64,000 bases of DNA from Leptothrix cholodnii SP-6 (GTDB taxonomy: Bacteria > Pseudomonadota > Gammaproteobacteria > Burkholderiales > Burkholderiaceae_C), in the NCBI RefSeq assembly GCF_000019785.1, contig NC_010524.1:62001-126000 (forward strand), in the 5' to 3' direction. Both the position numbers and the translations under genes were made by a program. The notes under the pieces were generated by a model. The model did no database searches, was not told the origin of the DNA, and saw only the letters and a program-made list of their open reading frames with translations. Positions 18,583 to 26,611 of this stretch are shown here, one piece after another (the first letter of the stretch is position 1; each line of letters begins with the position of its first letter).

Positions 18583-20289
18583 TCACCAGTTCCTGAACCG
18601 TTTGGGCGGTTGATAGAGCCCGCCGGAGGCGCGCACCAGGTCGCGCATCGAGCGTGCGGCCAGCAGGTTGCGGGTGGCGTCGCGCGGGTCGATGCCGAGG
18701 TCGGCCGGGCGGCGGATCACGCCGCGGTCGCGCAGGTTCTCGACCGCGCGGCGGTCGCGGCCCAGGCCCAGCGGCGTGTAGCCGGCGACACCGCGGATCG
18801 CCTGCTCGCGCTCCTCGTCGCTGCGGCACAGCAGCAGGTTGGCGATGCCTTCTTCGGTCAGCACGTGGCTGACGTCGTCGCCGTAGATCATGATCGGCGG
18901 CAGCGCCATGCCGGCCTGCTCGGCGAGCTGCCAGGCATCGAGCCGCTCGACGAAAGCCGGCTGCATGTGCTCGCGGAAGGTCTCGACCATCTGCACCACC
19001 AGCTTCTGGCCACGTGGTGTGCCGCGCGCACCGGTGAGCCCTTCGCGGGCCTGCGCGCCGGCCTTCAGCCAGGCTGGGCTGGCGTGGCGCCGGCCGCGCG
19101 CGTCGGCGCCCATGTTGGGCGCGCCGCCGAAACCGGCGATGCGGCCGAGCGTTGCGGTCGAGCTGTTGCCGGCCAGGTCCATCTGCAGCGTCGAGCCGAT
19201 GAACAGGTCGCAGGCATAGTGGCCGGCCGCCTGGCAGAAGGCGCGGTTGCTGCGCAGCGAGCCGTCGGCGCCGGTGAAGAAGACGTCGGAGCGGGCGCGG
19301 ATGTAGTCCTCCATGCCGAGCTCGGAGCCGAACGAGTGGATCGACTCGACCCAGCCCGCCTCGATCGCCGGGATCAGCGCCGGGTGCGGATTGAGCGCCC
19401 AGTGGCGGCAGATCTTGCCTTTGAGGCCGAGCGATTCGCCGTAGGTCGGCAGCAGCAGTTCGATCGCCGCGGTGTCGAAGCCGATGCCGTGGTTCAGGCG
19501 CTGCACGCCGTATTCGGCGTAGATGCCCTTGATCGCCATCATGGCCATCAGCACCTGGATCTCGCTGATCTGCGCCGGGTCGCGGGTGAACAGCGGCTCG
19601 ATGAAATGCGGCGTCGGCGCCTCGATCACGAAGTCGACCCAGCCGGCCGGCACGTCGATCCGCGGCAACCGATCCACGATCTGATTCACCTGCGCGATCA
19701 CGATGCCGCCGCTGAACGCGGTGGCCTCGACGATCGCCGGCGTGTCCTCGGTGTTGGGGCCGGTGTAGAGGTTGCCCTCGCGGTCGGCCGACTGCGCGGC
19801 GATCAGCGCCACCTGCGGCGTCAGGTCGACGAAGTAGCGCGCGAACAGTTCGAGGTAGGTGTGGATCGCGCCGATGCGGATCTGGCCGGCTGACACCAGC
19901 TGCGCCAGCCGCGCGCCCTGCGGGCCCGAGAACGAGAAGTCGAGCCGGCTGGCGATGCCGTCCTCGAACAGGTCGAGGTGTTCGGGCAGCGCCAGCACCG
20001 ACTGCACCATGTGCAGGTCGTGCACCCGCTGCGGGTCGAGCTGCGTCAGCGCGCGGGCCAGGAAGTCGGCCTGCTTCTGGTTGTTGCCTTCCAGGCAGAC
20101 GCGGTCGCCGGGTTCGAGCACGGCGTGCAGCAGCGCCACGGCGTCGGCATGCGGCACGCACTTGCCACGCGCGGCTACCTCTTCGGCCGCGCGCGCCAGG
20201 CGGGCCTGGCGGCGGCGCGCCTTGTGATCCCAGGCGGTGGTGGTGGCTGCCGCAGCGGCGGGCGAGGTGGCAACGGCGTTCATGCTCAC
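18583..20289 (-). CDS. mdcA: MdcA, malonate decarboxylase alpha subunit (acetyl-S-ACP:malonate ACP transferase)
   Basis: 568 residues, matching the family. It exchanges acetyl for malonate on MdcC. Recognisable blocks: EPGDRVCLEGNNQKQADF near the N-terminus, NLYTGPNTEDTPAIVEATAF, LNHGIGFDTAAIELLLP and IYGDDVSHVLTEEGIANLLL. The first 20 residues are Ala/Thr-rich and could be trimmed to a later start. It lies 6 nt after the Bug-protein gene, so the operon probably begins with that gene. Confidence 0.94.
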   Translation of the reverse strand: MSMNAVATSPAAAAATTTAWDHKARRRQARLARAAEEVAARGKCVPHADAVALLHAVLEPGDRVCLEGNNQKQADFLARALTQLDPQRVHDLHMVQSVLALPEHLDLFEDGIASRLDFSFSGPQGARLAQLVSAGQIRIGAIHTYLELFARYFVDLTPQVALIAAQSADREGNLYTGPNTEDTPAIVEATAFSGGIVIAQVNQIVDRLPRIDVPAGWVDFVIEAPTPHFIEPLFTRDPAQISEIQVLMAMMAIKGIYAEYGVQRLNHGIGFDTAAIELLLPTYGESLGLKGKICRHWALNPHPALIPAIEAGWVESIHSFGSELGMEDYIRARSDVFFTGADGSLRSNRAFCQAAGHYACDLFIGSTLQMDLAGNSSTATLGRIAGFGGAPNMGADARGRRHASPAWLKAGAQAREGLTGARGTPRGQKLVVQMVETFREHMQPAFVERLDAWQLAEQAGMALPPIMIYGDDVSHVLTEEGIANLLLCRSDEEREQAIRGVAGYTPLGLGRDRRAVENLRDRGVIRRPADLGIDPRDATRNLLAARSMRDLVRASGGLYQPPKRFRNW

Positions 20290-20295
20290 GTCACC

Positions 20296-21327
20296 TCATT
20301 CCATCTTGATGTTGCCGTCCTTCACCACCGTGGCCCAGCGCCTGGTTTCGGACGTCACGAAGTCGCCGAAGGCCGGGCCGGCGAGCGTCGGGATCTCGGA
20401 GCCGAGGTTGGTCCAGGCGTCCTTGATCTCCTTGCTGGCGAAGGCCGTGCGCAGCTCGGCGGCCATGCGCTCGACGATCTCCTTGGGCGTGCCCTTGGGC
20501 GCCCACAGGCCGTACCAGGTGGCGACCTGGTAGGTCGGCACGCCCGCTTCGATGCTGGTCGGGATGTCCGGGAAACCGGGCGCACGTTTTTCGCTCGCCA
20601 CCGCGATCGCGCGCAGCCGGCCGCTCTTGATGTGGATGGCCGACGAGCCCAGGCCGTCGAACATCATGTCGACCTGGCCGCCGATCAGGTCCTGCAGCGC
20701 CGGGCCGGCGCCGCGATACGGGATGTGGGTGATGAAGGTCTGGGTCTGCATCTTGAACAGCTCGCCCGCCAGGTGGTGCGACGAGCCGTTGCCGGCCGAG
20801 CCGTAGCTGAGCTTGCCCGGGTTGGCCTTCAGGTGCGCCAGCAGCTCCTTGAGGTTGTTGGCCGGCACCTTCTGCGGGTTGACGACGATCACCTGCGGCA
20901 CGTTGGAGATCAGCGCCACCGGCACGAAATCGTTGCCCAGGTTGTAGTCGAGCTTGGGATAGATCGACGGCGCGATGGCGTGGTGCACCGCGCCCATGAA
21001 CCAGGTGTAGCCGTCGGGCGCGGCCTTGGACGCCACCGTGGCGCCGACGTTGCCACCGGCGCCGCCCTTGTTGTCGATCACCACCTGCATGCCGAGCTGC
21101 TTGGTGAGCTGGGCGTAGAGCGGGCGCGCGAACGCATCGGTGCCGCCGCCGGCCGGGAACGGCACCACCACCGTGACGGGCTTGCTCGGCCAGGCCTGGG
21201 TCTGGGCCGACGCGGGGACCGACAGACCCGCCACCAGGACGCCGGCGAGGCAGAGGCCCGCCTGCTGCAAGGCCAGTCGACGGGTGGGAGCGGTGCGCGG
21301 TGCGCGAGGGCTGCGGGGCTGTGTCAT
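20296..21327 (-). CDS. Tripartite tricarboxylate transporter substrate-binding protein (Bug family)
   Basis: 343 residues, periplasmic. Signal peptide of about 41 residues (ASA-QT). Bug-family marks: WPSKPVTVVVPFPAGGGTD, the GGAGGNVGAT loop and PDGYTWFMG. The carboxylate-binding loops fit a dicarboxylate ligand; the place at the head of the mdc operon suggests malonate. No TctA/TctB membrane genes follow, so the permease must be elsewhere or the protein acts as a sensor. Confidence 0.88.
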   Translation of the reverse strand: MTQPRSPRAPRTAPTRRLALQQAGLCLAGVLVAGLSVPASAQTQAWPSKPVTVVVPFPAGGGTDAFARPLYAQLTKQLGMQVVIDNKGGAGGNVGATVASKAAPDGYTWFMGAVHHAIAPSIYPKLDYNLGNDFVPVALISNVPQVIVVNPQKVPANNLKELLAHLKANPGKLSYGSAGNGSSHHLAGELFKMQTQTFITHIPYRGAGPALQDLIGGQVDMMFDGLGSSAIHIKSGRLRAIAVASEKRAPGFPDIPTSIEAGVPTYQVATWYGLWAPKGTPKEIVERMAAELRTAFASKEIKDAWTNLGSEIPTLAGPAFGDFVTSETRRWATVVKDGNIKME

Positions 21328-21376
21328 CGGTTGTCTCCTGGGGCTGTCCGGGTGGATGTGTATTCTTGATTTCTGT

Positions 21377-21390
21377 CTACGTATACATTA
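21377..21390. promoter_or_regulatory. Candidate operator for the divergent GntR regulator (GTATAC core)
   Basis: GTATAC at 21381-21386 is a perfect 6-bp palindrome with near-symmetric AT-rich flanks, located between the Bug/mdc start (21327) and the GntR start (21480). From memory, the Acinetobacter regulator MdcY binds a site centred on the same GTATAC core, which makes this a good operator candidate. Confidence 0.5.
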
Positions 21391-21467
21391 AATGCTGTGT
21401 CGCATGCTTTTGCAATCCCGGTAAATTCCCTGACGGCTTCAATGGACGCCATGACGGCAGCGGCTGC

Positions 21468-21479
21468 GACAATGCGGGC
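21468..21479 (+). promoter_or_regulatory. Predicted leaderless promoter of the GntR gene (-10 GACAAT)
   Basis: GACAAT at 21468-21473, then six bases GCGGGC, then the ATG. Transcription starting 7 nt after the hexamer would begin at the start codon itself. The same geometry occurs before the MidA-like gene at 45249. No ribosome-binding site is visible upstream of the ATG. Confidence 0.4.
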
Positions 21480-22202
21480 ATGAAGATCTCTGACCGCCTG
21501 CGCGAAACCATCGAGGAGCAGATCGCCACCGGCGAGCTGGCGCCCGGCAGCGCGCTCGACGAGGCGCTGCTGGTTGAGCGCCACGGCGTCTCTCGCACCC
21601 CCGTGCGCGAGGCGCTGATCCAGCTGGCGGCCGAAGGGCTGGTGGAACTGCGGCCGCGCCGCGGCGCGGTGGTGGCGGCGCTCGGGCCGACCCGGCTGAT
21701 CGAGATGTTCGAGGTGATGGCCGAGCTGGAGGCGATGTGCGCCCGCCAGGCCGCGCGGCGCGCCACCGAGGCCGATCTGGCAGCGATCCAGGCGGCACAC
21801 GAGCGCTGCCGCAGCGCCGCCGGCGAGCTCGACCCGGACGCCTACTTCTACGCCAACGAAGGTTTCCACCGCGCCATCTACGACAGCGCGCACAACGCCT
21901 TCCTGGCCGAGCAGGCGCAGGCGCTGCAGCGCAAGCTGCGGCCCTACCGGCGCCTGCAGCTGCGGGTGCGCAACCGGCTGCAGCGCTCGTTCGAGGAACA
22001 CCAGGGCATCGTCGACGCGATCCGCAACGGCGACGCCGAGCTTGCGGTCAACGCGGTGCGCAACCACGTCATCGTGCAGGGCGAGCGCTTTGCCGACCTG
22101 CTGGCCGGCCTGCGCCAACTCGAAAGCGCGGTGCCGCGGCCGAGCGCTGCGCCGGCCGCCCATACCAGCGTCAACACCGACCCGGCCGCGCGCATCGCCT
22201 AA
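21480..22202 (+). CDS. GntR family regulator, FCD subfamily (probable mdc regulator)
   Basis: 240 residues. Winged helix in residues 1-70 with [20 protein letters not shown] as the recognition region, then an all-helical FCD ligand domain (about 75-220) whose His residues (e.g. in [14 protein letters not shown]) would bind a metal-carboxylate. It is divergent from the Bug/mdc operon with a GTATAC palindrome between, the arrangement of MdcY-type malonate regulators. Binding of malonate or malonyl-CoA is inference. The start is the ATG at 21480; an upstream in-frame extension covers the operator region and is rejected. Confidence 0.87.
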   Translation: MKISDRLRETIEEQIATGELAPGSALDEALLVERHGVSRTPVREALIQLAAEGLVELRPRRGAVVAALGPTRLIEMFEVMAELEAMCARQAARRATEADLAAIQAAHERCRSAAGELDPDAYFYANEGFHRAIYDSAHNAFLAEQAQALQRKLRPYRRLQLRVRNRLQRSFEEHQGIVDAIRNGDAELAVNAVRNHVIVQGERFADLLAGLRQLESAVPRPSAAPAAHTSVNTDPAARIA

Positions 22203-22272
22203 GATGCGCGTCGGCCGCTCCTGCGGCCACGTCGCTCGGACGGTTCCGGGCGCTCACGTGAAAGTCATCGAC

Positions 22273-23490
22273 ATGTCCTCTGCCTCCACCGGCAAGCGCC
22301 GCTTCGCGCGCATCGACCGCCTGCCCCCCTACGTCTTCAACATCACGGCCGAGCTGAAACTCGCCGCGCGCCGCCGTGGCGAAGACATCATCGACCTCAG
22401 CATGGGCAACCCCGATGGCGCGACGCCCGCGCACATCGTCGCCAAGCTGACCGAGGTCGCGCAGCGCGCCGACACCCACGGCTACTCGGCCAGCAAGGGC
22501 ATCCCGCGCCTGCGCCGCGCCATCAGCCACTGGTACCAGGACCGCTACGCCGTCGACATCAACCCCGACACCGAGGCCATCGTCACCATCGGCTCGAAGG
22601 AAGGCCTGGCGCACCTGATGCTCGCCACGCTCGACCGCGGCGACACCGTGCTGGTGCCCGACCCGAGCTACCCGATCCACATCTACGGTGCGGTGATCGC
22701 GGGGGCCGATATCCGCTCGGTGCCGCTGATCCCGGGCGTCGACTTCTTCGCCGAACTGGAGCGCGCCATCCGCGGCAGCTACCCCAAGCCGAAGATGATG
22801 GTGCTGGGTTTCCCGAGCAACCCGACGGCGCAGTGCGTGGAGCTCGACTTCTTCGAACGCGTGATCGCGCTGGCCAAGAAACACGACATCTTCGTCGTGC
22901 ACGACCTGGCCTACGCCGACATCGTGTTCGACGGCTGGAAGGCGCCGAGCATCATGCAGGTGCCGGGCGCCAAGGACGTGGCGGTCGAGTTCTTCACGCT
23001 CAGCAAGAGCTACAACATGGCCGGCTGGCGGATCGGCTTCATGGTCGGCAACCCGGATCTCGTGGCCGCGCTGGCGCGCATCAAGAGCTACCACGACTAC
23101 GGCACCTTCACGCCGCTGCAGGTGGCCGCGATCGCCGCGCTGGAGGGCGATCAGCAGTGCGTCAAGGACATCGCCGCCAACTACCAGAAGCGCCGCGACG
23201 TGCTCTACAAGGGCCTGATCGAAGCGGGCTGGCAGGTCGAGTGCCCGAAGGCGGCGATGTACATCTGGGCCAAGATCCCGCCGGCCTACGCGGCGTTGGG
23301 CTCGCTCGAATTCGCCAGGCAGCTGCTCGAGAAGGCCAAGGTCTGCGTCTCGCCGGGCATCGGTTTCGGTGACCATGGCGACGACCACGTGCGCTTTGCG
23401 CTGATCGAGAACGAGGCCCGCATCCGCCAGGCGGTGCGTGGCATCAAGGCGATGTTCAAGGCCGACGGGGTGGTGGTGCCGGCCGGCTGA
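22273..23490 (+). CDS. alaC: Alanine-synthesising aminotransferase, AlaC type (PLP-dependent class I/II)
   Basis: 405 residues. PLP fold-type I enzyme that makes alanine from pyruvate and glutamate. The PLP lysine is Lys245 in [16 protein letters not shown]; the N-terminal [19 protein letters not shown] and [12 protein letters not shown] are characteristic of the AlaC/YfdZ branch. The ATG at 22273 is chosen because the family starts about 10 residues before this block. It follows the GntR gene by 70 nt on the same strand; no functional link is obvious. In this order AlaC genes often precede homoserine dehydrogenase, which is not the case here. Confidence 0.88.
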   Translation: MSSASTGKRRFARIDRLPPYVFNITAELKLAARRRGEDIIDLSMGNPDGATPAHIVAKLTEVAQRADTHGYSASKGIPRLRRAISHWYQDRYAVDINPDTEAIVTIGSKEGLAHLMLATLDRGDTVLVPDPSYPIHIYGAVIAGADIRSVPLIPGVDFFAELERAIRGSYPKPKMMVLGFPSNPTAQCVELDFFERVIALAKKHDIFVVHDLAYADIVFDGWKAPSIMQVPGAKDVAVEFFTLSKSYNMAGWRIGFMVGNPDLVAALARIKSYHDYGTFTPLQVAAIAALEGDQQCVKDIAANYQKRRDVLYKGLIEAGWQVECPKAAMYIWAKIPPAYAALGSLEFARQLLEKAKVCVSPGIGFGDHGDDHVRFALIENEARIRQAVRGIKAMFKADGVVVPAG

Positions 23491-23553
23491 CACTTCCTGC
23501 CTGCCGGCCTGCGAGAGCCCGGGCATGAATCGACCCGGACGCCATGGCGCGTG

Positions 23554-24225
23554 TCACTGCGGCCACCTCGCCGTGTCGGTCGGCCTGACGCGGCCCGCGG
23601 TGCCCTGCGCCGCGAACGCCAGCGCATCGTCGAGCCGGTCGTTGCCCCAGAACAGTTCGCCGCGCGCGAACAAGCTCGGCGCGCCGAACAGGCCCCGGCG
23701 CTGCGCCTCGGCGGTCAACTCGCGCAGCCGGCCGCGCCGCGGCCCGTCGCGCGCCGCGTCGATCAGCTCTGCTGCCGGCAGGCCGAGCCCGCGCAGCACG
23801 CCGGCGACGGAATCCTCGCTGTCGAGATCGCGGTCGAGCGCGAAGTTCAGGCGCATCGTCTCGCGACAGTAGGCGCCGATCCAGGGCTGCTCGGCGTGTG
23901 CCGCCGCCACCCGCATCGGCAGCACCGCGCTGCGCGGAAAGACCGAGGGCTTGCGCCAGGGCAGGCCGTGCTTCGCGCACTGGCGCTCCATGTCGCGCCA
24001 CATGTAGGCGCCCTTTTCCTTCTGCAGCACGAAGGGCGAGCTGTCCCAGCCGAAGGACTTGAAGATCGGCCCGAGCAGGAAGGGCCGCCACGCCACCGTC
24101 AGCCCCAGTTGCTGCGCCGCCGCTTCGATGCGCATCGCGCTCAGGTAGCTGTAGTTGCTGCCGAAGTCGAGCCAGAACTCGACCTGCCGCGGCGGCGCCG
24201 CATCGTTGCAGTCATCGGTCGTCAT
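23554..24225 (-). CDS. 2-hydroxychromene-2-carboxylate isomerase-like protein (DsbA superfamily)
   Basis: 223 residues. Glutathione-dependent kappa-GST/HCCA isomerase fold: DFGSNYSYLSAMRIE carries the catalytic serine region, and GAPSLFARGELFWGNDRLDD near the C-terminus is the family signature. Start is ATG 24225, preceded by AGGAG at good spacing; the 6 residues further upstream are ignored. No naphthalene or other aromatic-degradation genes are adjacent, so its real substrate is open. Confidence 0.82.
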   Translation of the reverse strand: MTTDDCNDAAPPRQVEFWLDFGSNYSYLSAMRIEAAAQQLGLTVAWRPFLLGPIFKSFGWDSSPFVLQKEKGAYMWRDMERQCAKHGLPWRKPSVFPRSAVLPMRVAAAHAEQPWIGAYCRETMRLNFALDRDLDSEDSVAGVLRGLGLPAAELIDAARDGPRRGRLRELTAEAQRRGLFGAPSLFARGELFWGNDRLDDALAFAAQGTAGRVRPTDTARWPQ

Positions 24226-24494
24226 TCCCGGTCTCCTGGTCATTCAGTCGAACACCACCCGGCAGCGCACCACGCTGCCGGGCCGAGATGGCCGAGTTCG
24301 GCGAGCAGCGGCCGACGGATGAAGGGGTGCACAGCACGGCGGTGGACATGGAACAAGGTCTCCCGGACAGGTCAGGAGATCGATTGAGCGATCCGGGAAG
24401 GATCGCTTGAGCGGGCCGGCGTCGTCAATTCGAAGCCGCTCACCCCGTAGACTGCGGCGCCGGCGGGTGTCGCCGCTCTCTACGAGGATCAGCC
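24226..24494. other. Intergenic region with a strong hairpin and a possible coding remnant
   Basis: About 270 nt between divergent genes. On the minus strand, 24240-24370 reads as protein-like sequence in two frames (ending CRVVFD then a stop), but with internal frame change and no start. A TAGACT hexamer near 24449 could be the -10 of the membrane protein at 24495. Confidence 0.3.
24258..24282. repeat. Perfect GC-rich hairpin
   Basis: CCCGGCAGCG, 5-nt loop CACCA, CGCTGCCGGG: 10-bp perfect arms. No T-run on either side. It is just upstream of the isomerase gene start, so it could affect its leader, or be the end signal of a decayed gene. Confidence 0.45.
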
Positions 24495-25097
24495 GTGAAG
24501 CTCAAGATGGCCAAGAATTCGCTGTTTGCCGTGCTGCTGCGTTCGCGGTGGTGGGTCAGCGTGTGCATCGCCGGGGTGATGGCGCTGCTGGCCTGGGTGG
24601 TGCTGCCCGAGGACTACCGTGTGGCCGGCGTGCTGGGCTGTTTCCCGTTCCTGGTGATCGGTGCGATGGCGGCGTGGCGTCAGCGCGATCTGCCCAGCCC
24701 GGCCCGGGTCGGGCAGACGCTGGAGGCCGTCGGCGCCATGCCCTGGCCGGCGTTTTCGGCCTTGCTGGAACAGGCCTTCCGCCGCGACGGTCATGCGCTG
24801 CAGCGGCGCAGCGGGGCGGTCGACTTCGCGCTCGAACGCCAGGGCCGGCACACGCTGGTGAGCGCGCGGCGCTGGAAGTCCGCCCGCACCGGCCTGGAGC
24901 CGCTGCGCGAACTGCAGGCCGCCCGCGTGGCCCGCGAGGGCGACGCCCTGCCCGACGCGATCTACATCGGCCTGGGCGAGCCCAGCGACAACGCCCGGGC
25001 CTACGCCGCCGAACACGGCATCACCCTCTGGCAAGCCGCCGAACTGGCGCACGCACTGCGCGGCCTGCCGCTGCCGGCGACGCCGCCGACGCGCTGA
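24495..25097 (+). CDS. Membrane-anchored restriction-endonuclease-like (Mrr-type) protein
   Basis: 200 residues. Two membrane helices (about residues 17-36 and 43-62) are followed by a cytoplasmic domain resembling Mrr-like PD-(D/E)xK nucleases: FSALLEQAFRRDGHALQRRS, then VDFALERQGRHTLVSARRWK. The family usually has Q-x-K at the VSAR position; here the lysine is replaced by arginine and the glutamine by serine. Nuclease activity is therefore doubtful. It stands alone with no methylase or McrBC partner. Function unknown. Confidence 0.7.
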   Translation: MKLKMAKNSLFAVLLRSRWWVSVCIAGVMALLAWVVLPEDYRVAGVLGCFPFLVIGAMAAWRQRDLPSPARVGQTLEAVGAMPWPAFSALLEQAFRRDGHALQRRSGAVDFALERQGRHTLVSARRWKSARTGLEPLRELQAARVAREGDALPDAIYIGLGEPSDNARAYAAEHGITLWQAAELAHALRGLPLPATPPTR

Positions 25098-25209
25098 AAC
25101 CGTTGCGGGCTGCGGCCTGGGCCGCCTCGGAAATGCGTGGTGCTCGCATCGAGCACACACCGATCCTCGTCGACCCCAGCACGTCTCCCGCGTTGGTGCG
25201 CCGATGCGC

Positions 25210-26604
25210 TCAGTGGCCGATCTGTGCCAGTTGTCCGACCACCTGCGCCAAGCTCGGCCGCGCGTGCACCTGCGGCTGCAGGCAGGCGTCGCGCAGCGCG
25301 GCCATCGCGGCGAGCGCGTCGGTTTCGGCCGCGTGCGCTGCATCGGCGCGCTCGATCAGCTCTTCGAGCAGACAGCCGAAGGCGCGCACTTCGAGGCGCT
25401 GCAAAGCCTCGGCGGCCGGGCTGGCCGGGTCGTGGAAGGACGCGGCGCCGAAGTCGCTCAGCACGCATTGCGGCTGCTGCGTTTCGCCGTTCCAGAGGAT
25501 GTTGTGGGCGTACAGGTCGCCGTGCATCAGGCCCTGGGCGTGCAGGTGCGCGGCCACGTCGGCGATGCGGCGGGCGATCGCCAGTGCGGCGGCCACCGGC
25601 AGGCGCAGCGTGTCGGCGTAGACGTCGCGGCTGCACGAGGCCAGGCTGGGCGGGCCGGCCAGCGCCCGGTACGCCGGATCGAGCAGCGCCAGCACCAGCC
25701 CGGCGCTGCCCTCAGGGTGCGCATGCAGCACGCCTTCGACGGCGATCAGCCCCGGATGCCCGGCCGCCGCGATGCAGGCCGCCATCTCGCAGTCGGGCAG
25801 GCCGTCGCTGGTCATCGCCGCCTTGAACAGCTTGACCGCCACCGGCCGGGCGGGGGAGTGTTGCCGCGCCGGCGGTTCGCGACCATCCTGCGGTGCGTGC
25901 TGATCGGGCGGCTGCCACAGCGCGCGGTGGATCACGCCCGAGGCCCCTTCGCCGAGGGCGTGTTCGAGCTGCAGCTGCGACCAGGCGATGCGGGCGATGT
26001 CCGGCCGGTCGGGCCGCAGAGGCTGTTGCGGCCGCGCGCCGAACGGCGCACGCAGCGGGTTGCCCGCCAGCGCCAGCCAGCTCAGCCGCGGCAGGTCGAG
26101 CAGCCAGGCGGGCAGCGTCTCGAAGCGGTTGGCCGCCAGCCGCAGCAGCTCGAGCTGCGTGCAGCGCGACAGGTCGGGCAAGTCACGCAGCCGGTTGCCG
26201 GCCAGCATCAGTTTCTGCAACCGCGGCCGCCAGCCCAGCGTGGCGGGCAGTTGCGTGATCGCGTTGTCGGTCAGGATCAGCCAGCGCAGCTGCGCCGGCA
26301 GCGACTCGGCCGGCACGTCGGCGATGCGGTTGGCCTTGAAGCCGACCATCTCCAGCTGCGCGCAGCGGCCCAGCACCGCGGGCAGCGTGGTGAAGGCGTT
26401 GTCGGAGCAGAAGATGACCTTCAGCCGGTGCAGCCGCGGCAGGTCGTCGGGCAGGGCGTTGAGCTGGTTGCCCGACAGGTTGAGCACCTCCAGCGTGTCG
26501 GCCAGCGTGTAGATCTCGGGCGGAAAGTGGCTCAGGCCGGCGCTGAGGTCGAGCCGGCGCGTGCCGGCCAGGGCGCCCGAGCGCAGTTGTTCGAGGCTGT
26601 GCAT
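25210..26604 (-). CDS. Leucine-rich-repeat protein fused to a Ser/Thr protein-kinase-like domain
   Basis: 464 residues. About eight leucine-rich repeats span residues 15-205 (units such as LEVLNLSGNQLNALPDDLPR). A kinase fold follows: glycine loop LGEGASGVIHR, lysine in PVAVKLFK, catalytic loop HGDLYAHNILWN and DFGAAS. The APE-type activation end is not obvious. Cytoplasmic, no signal or membrane segment. Start is ATG 26604 (MHSLEQL), 8 nt after the D-serine dehydratase stop, so the two may be co-transcribed. This eukaryote-like architecture occurs sporadically in Burkholderiales; target and trigger are unknown. Confidence 0.85.
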   Translation of the reverse strand: MHSLEQLRSGALAGTRRLDLSAGLSHFPPEIYTLADTLEVLNLSGNQLNALPDDLPRLHRLKVIFCSDNAFTTLPAVLGRCAQLEMVGFKANRIADVPAESLPAQLRWLILTDNAITQLPATLGWRPRLQKLMLAGNRLRDLPDLSRCTQLELLRLAANRFETLPAWLLDLPRLSWLALAGNPLRAPFGARPQQPLRPDRPDIARIAWSQLQLEHALGEGASGVIHRALWQPPDQHAPQDGREPPARQHSPARPVAVKLFKAAMTSDGLPDCEMAACIAAAGHPGLIAVEGVLHAHPEGSAGLVLALLDPAYRALAGPPSLASCSRDVYADTLRLPVAAALAIARRIADVAAHLHAQGLMHGDLYAHNILWNGETQQPQCVLSDFGAASFHDPASPAAEALQRLEVRAFGCLLEELIERADAAHAAETDALAAMAALRDACLQPQVHARPSLAQVVGQLAQIGH

Positions 26605-26611
26605 GGGCCGC

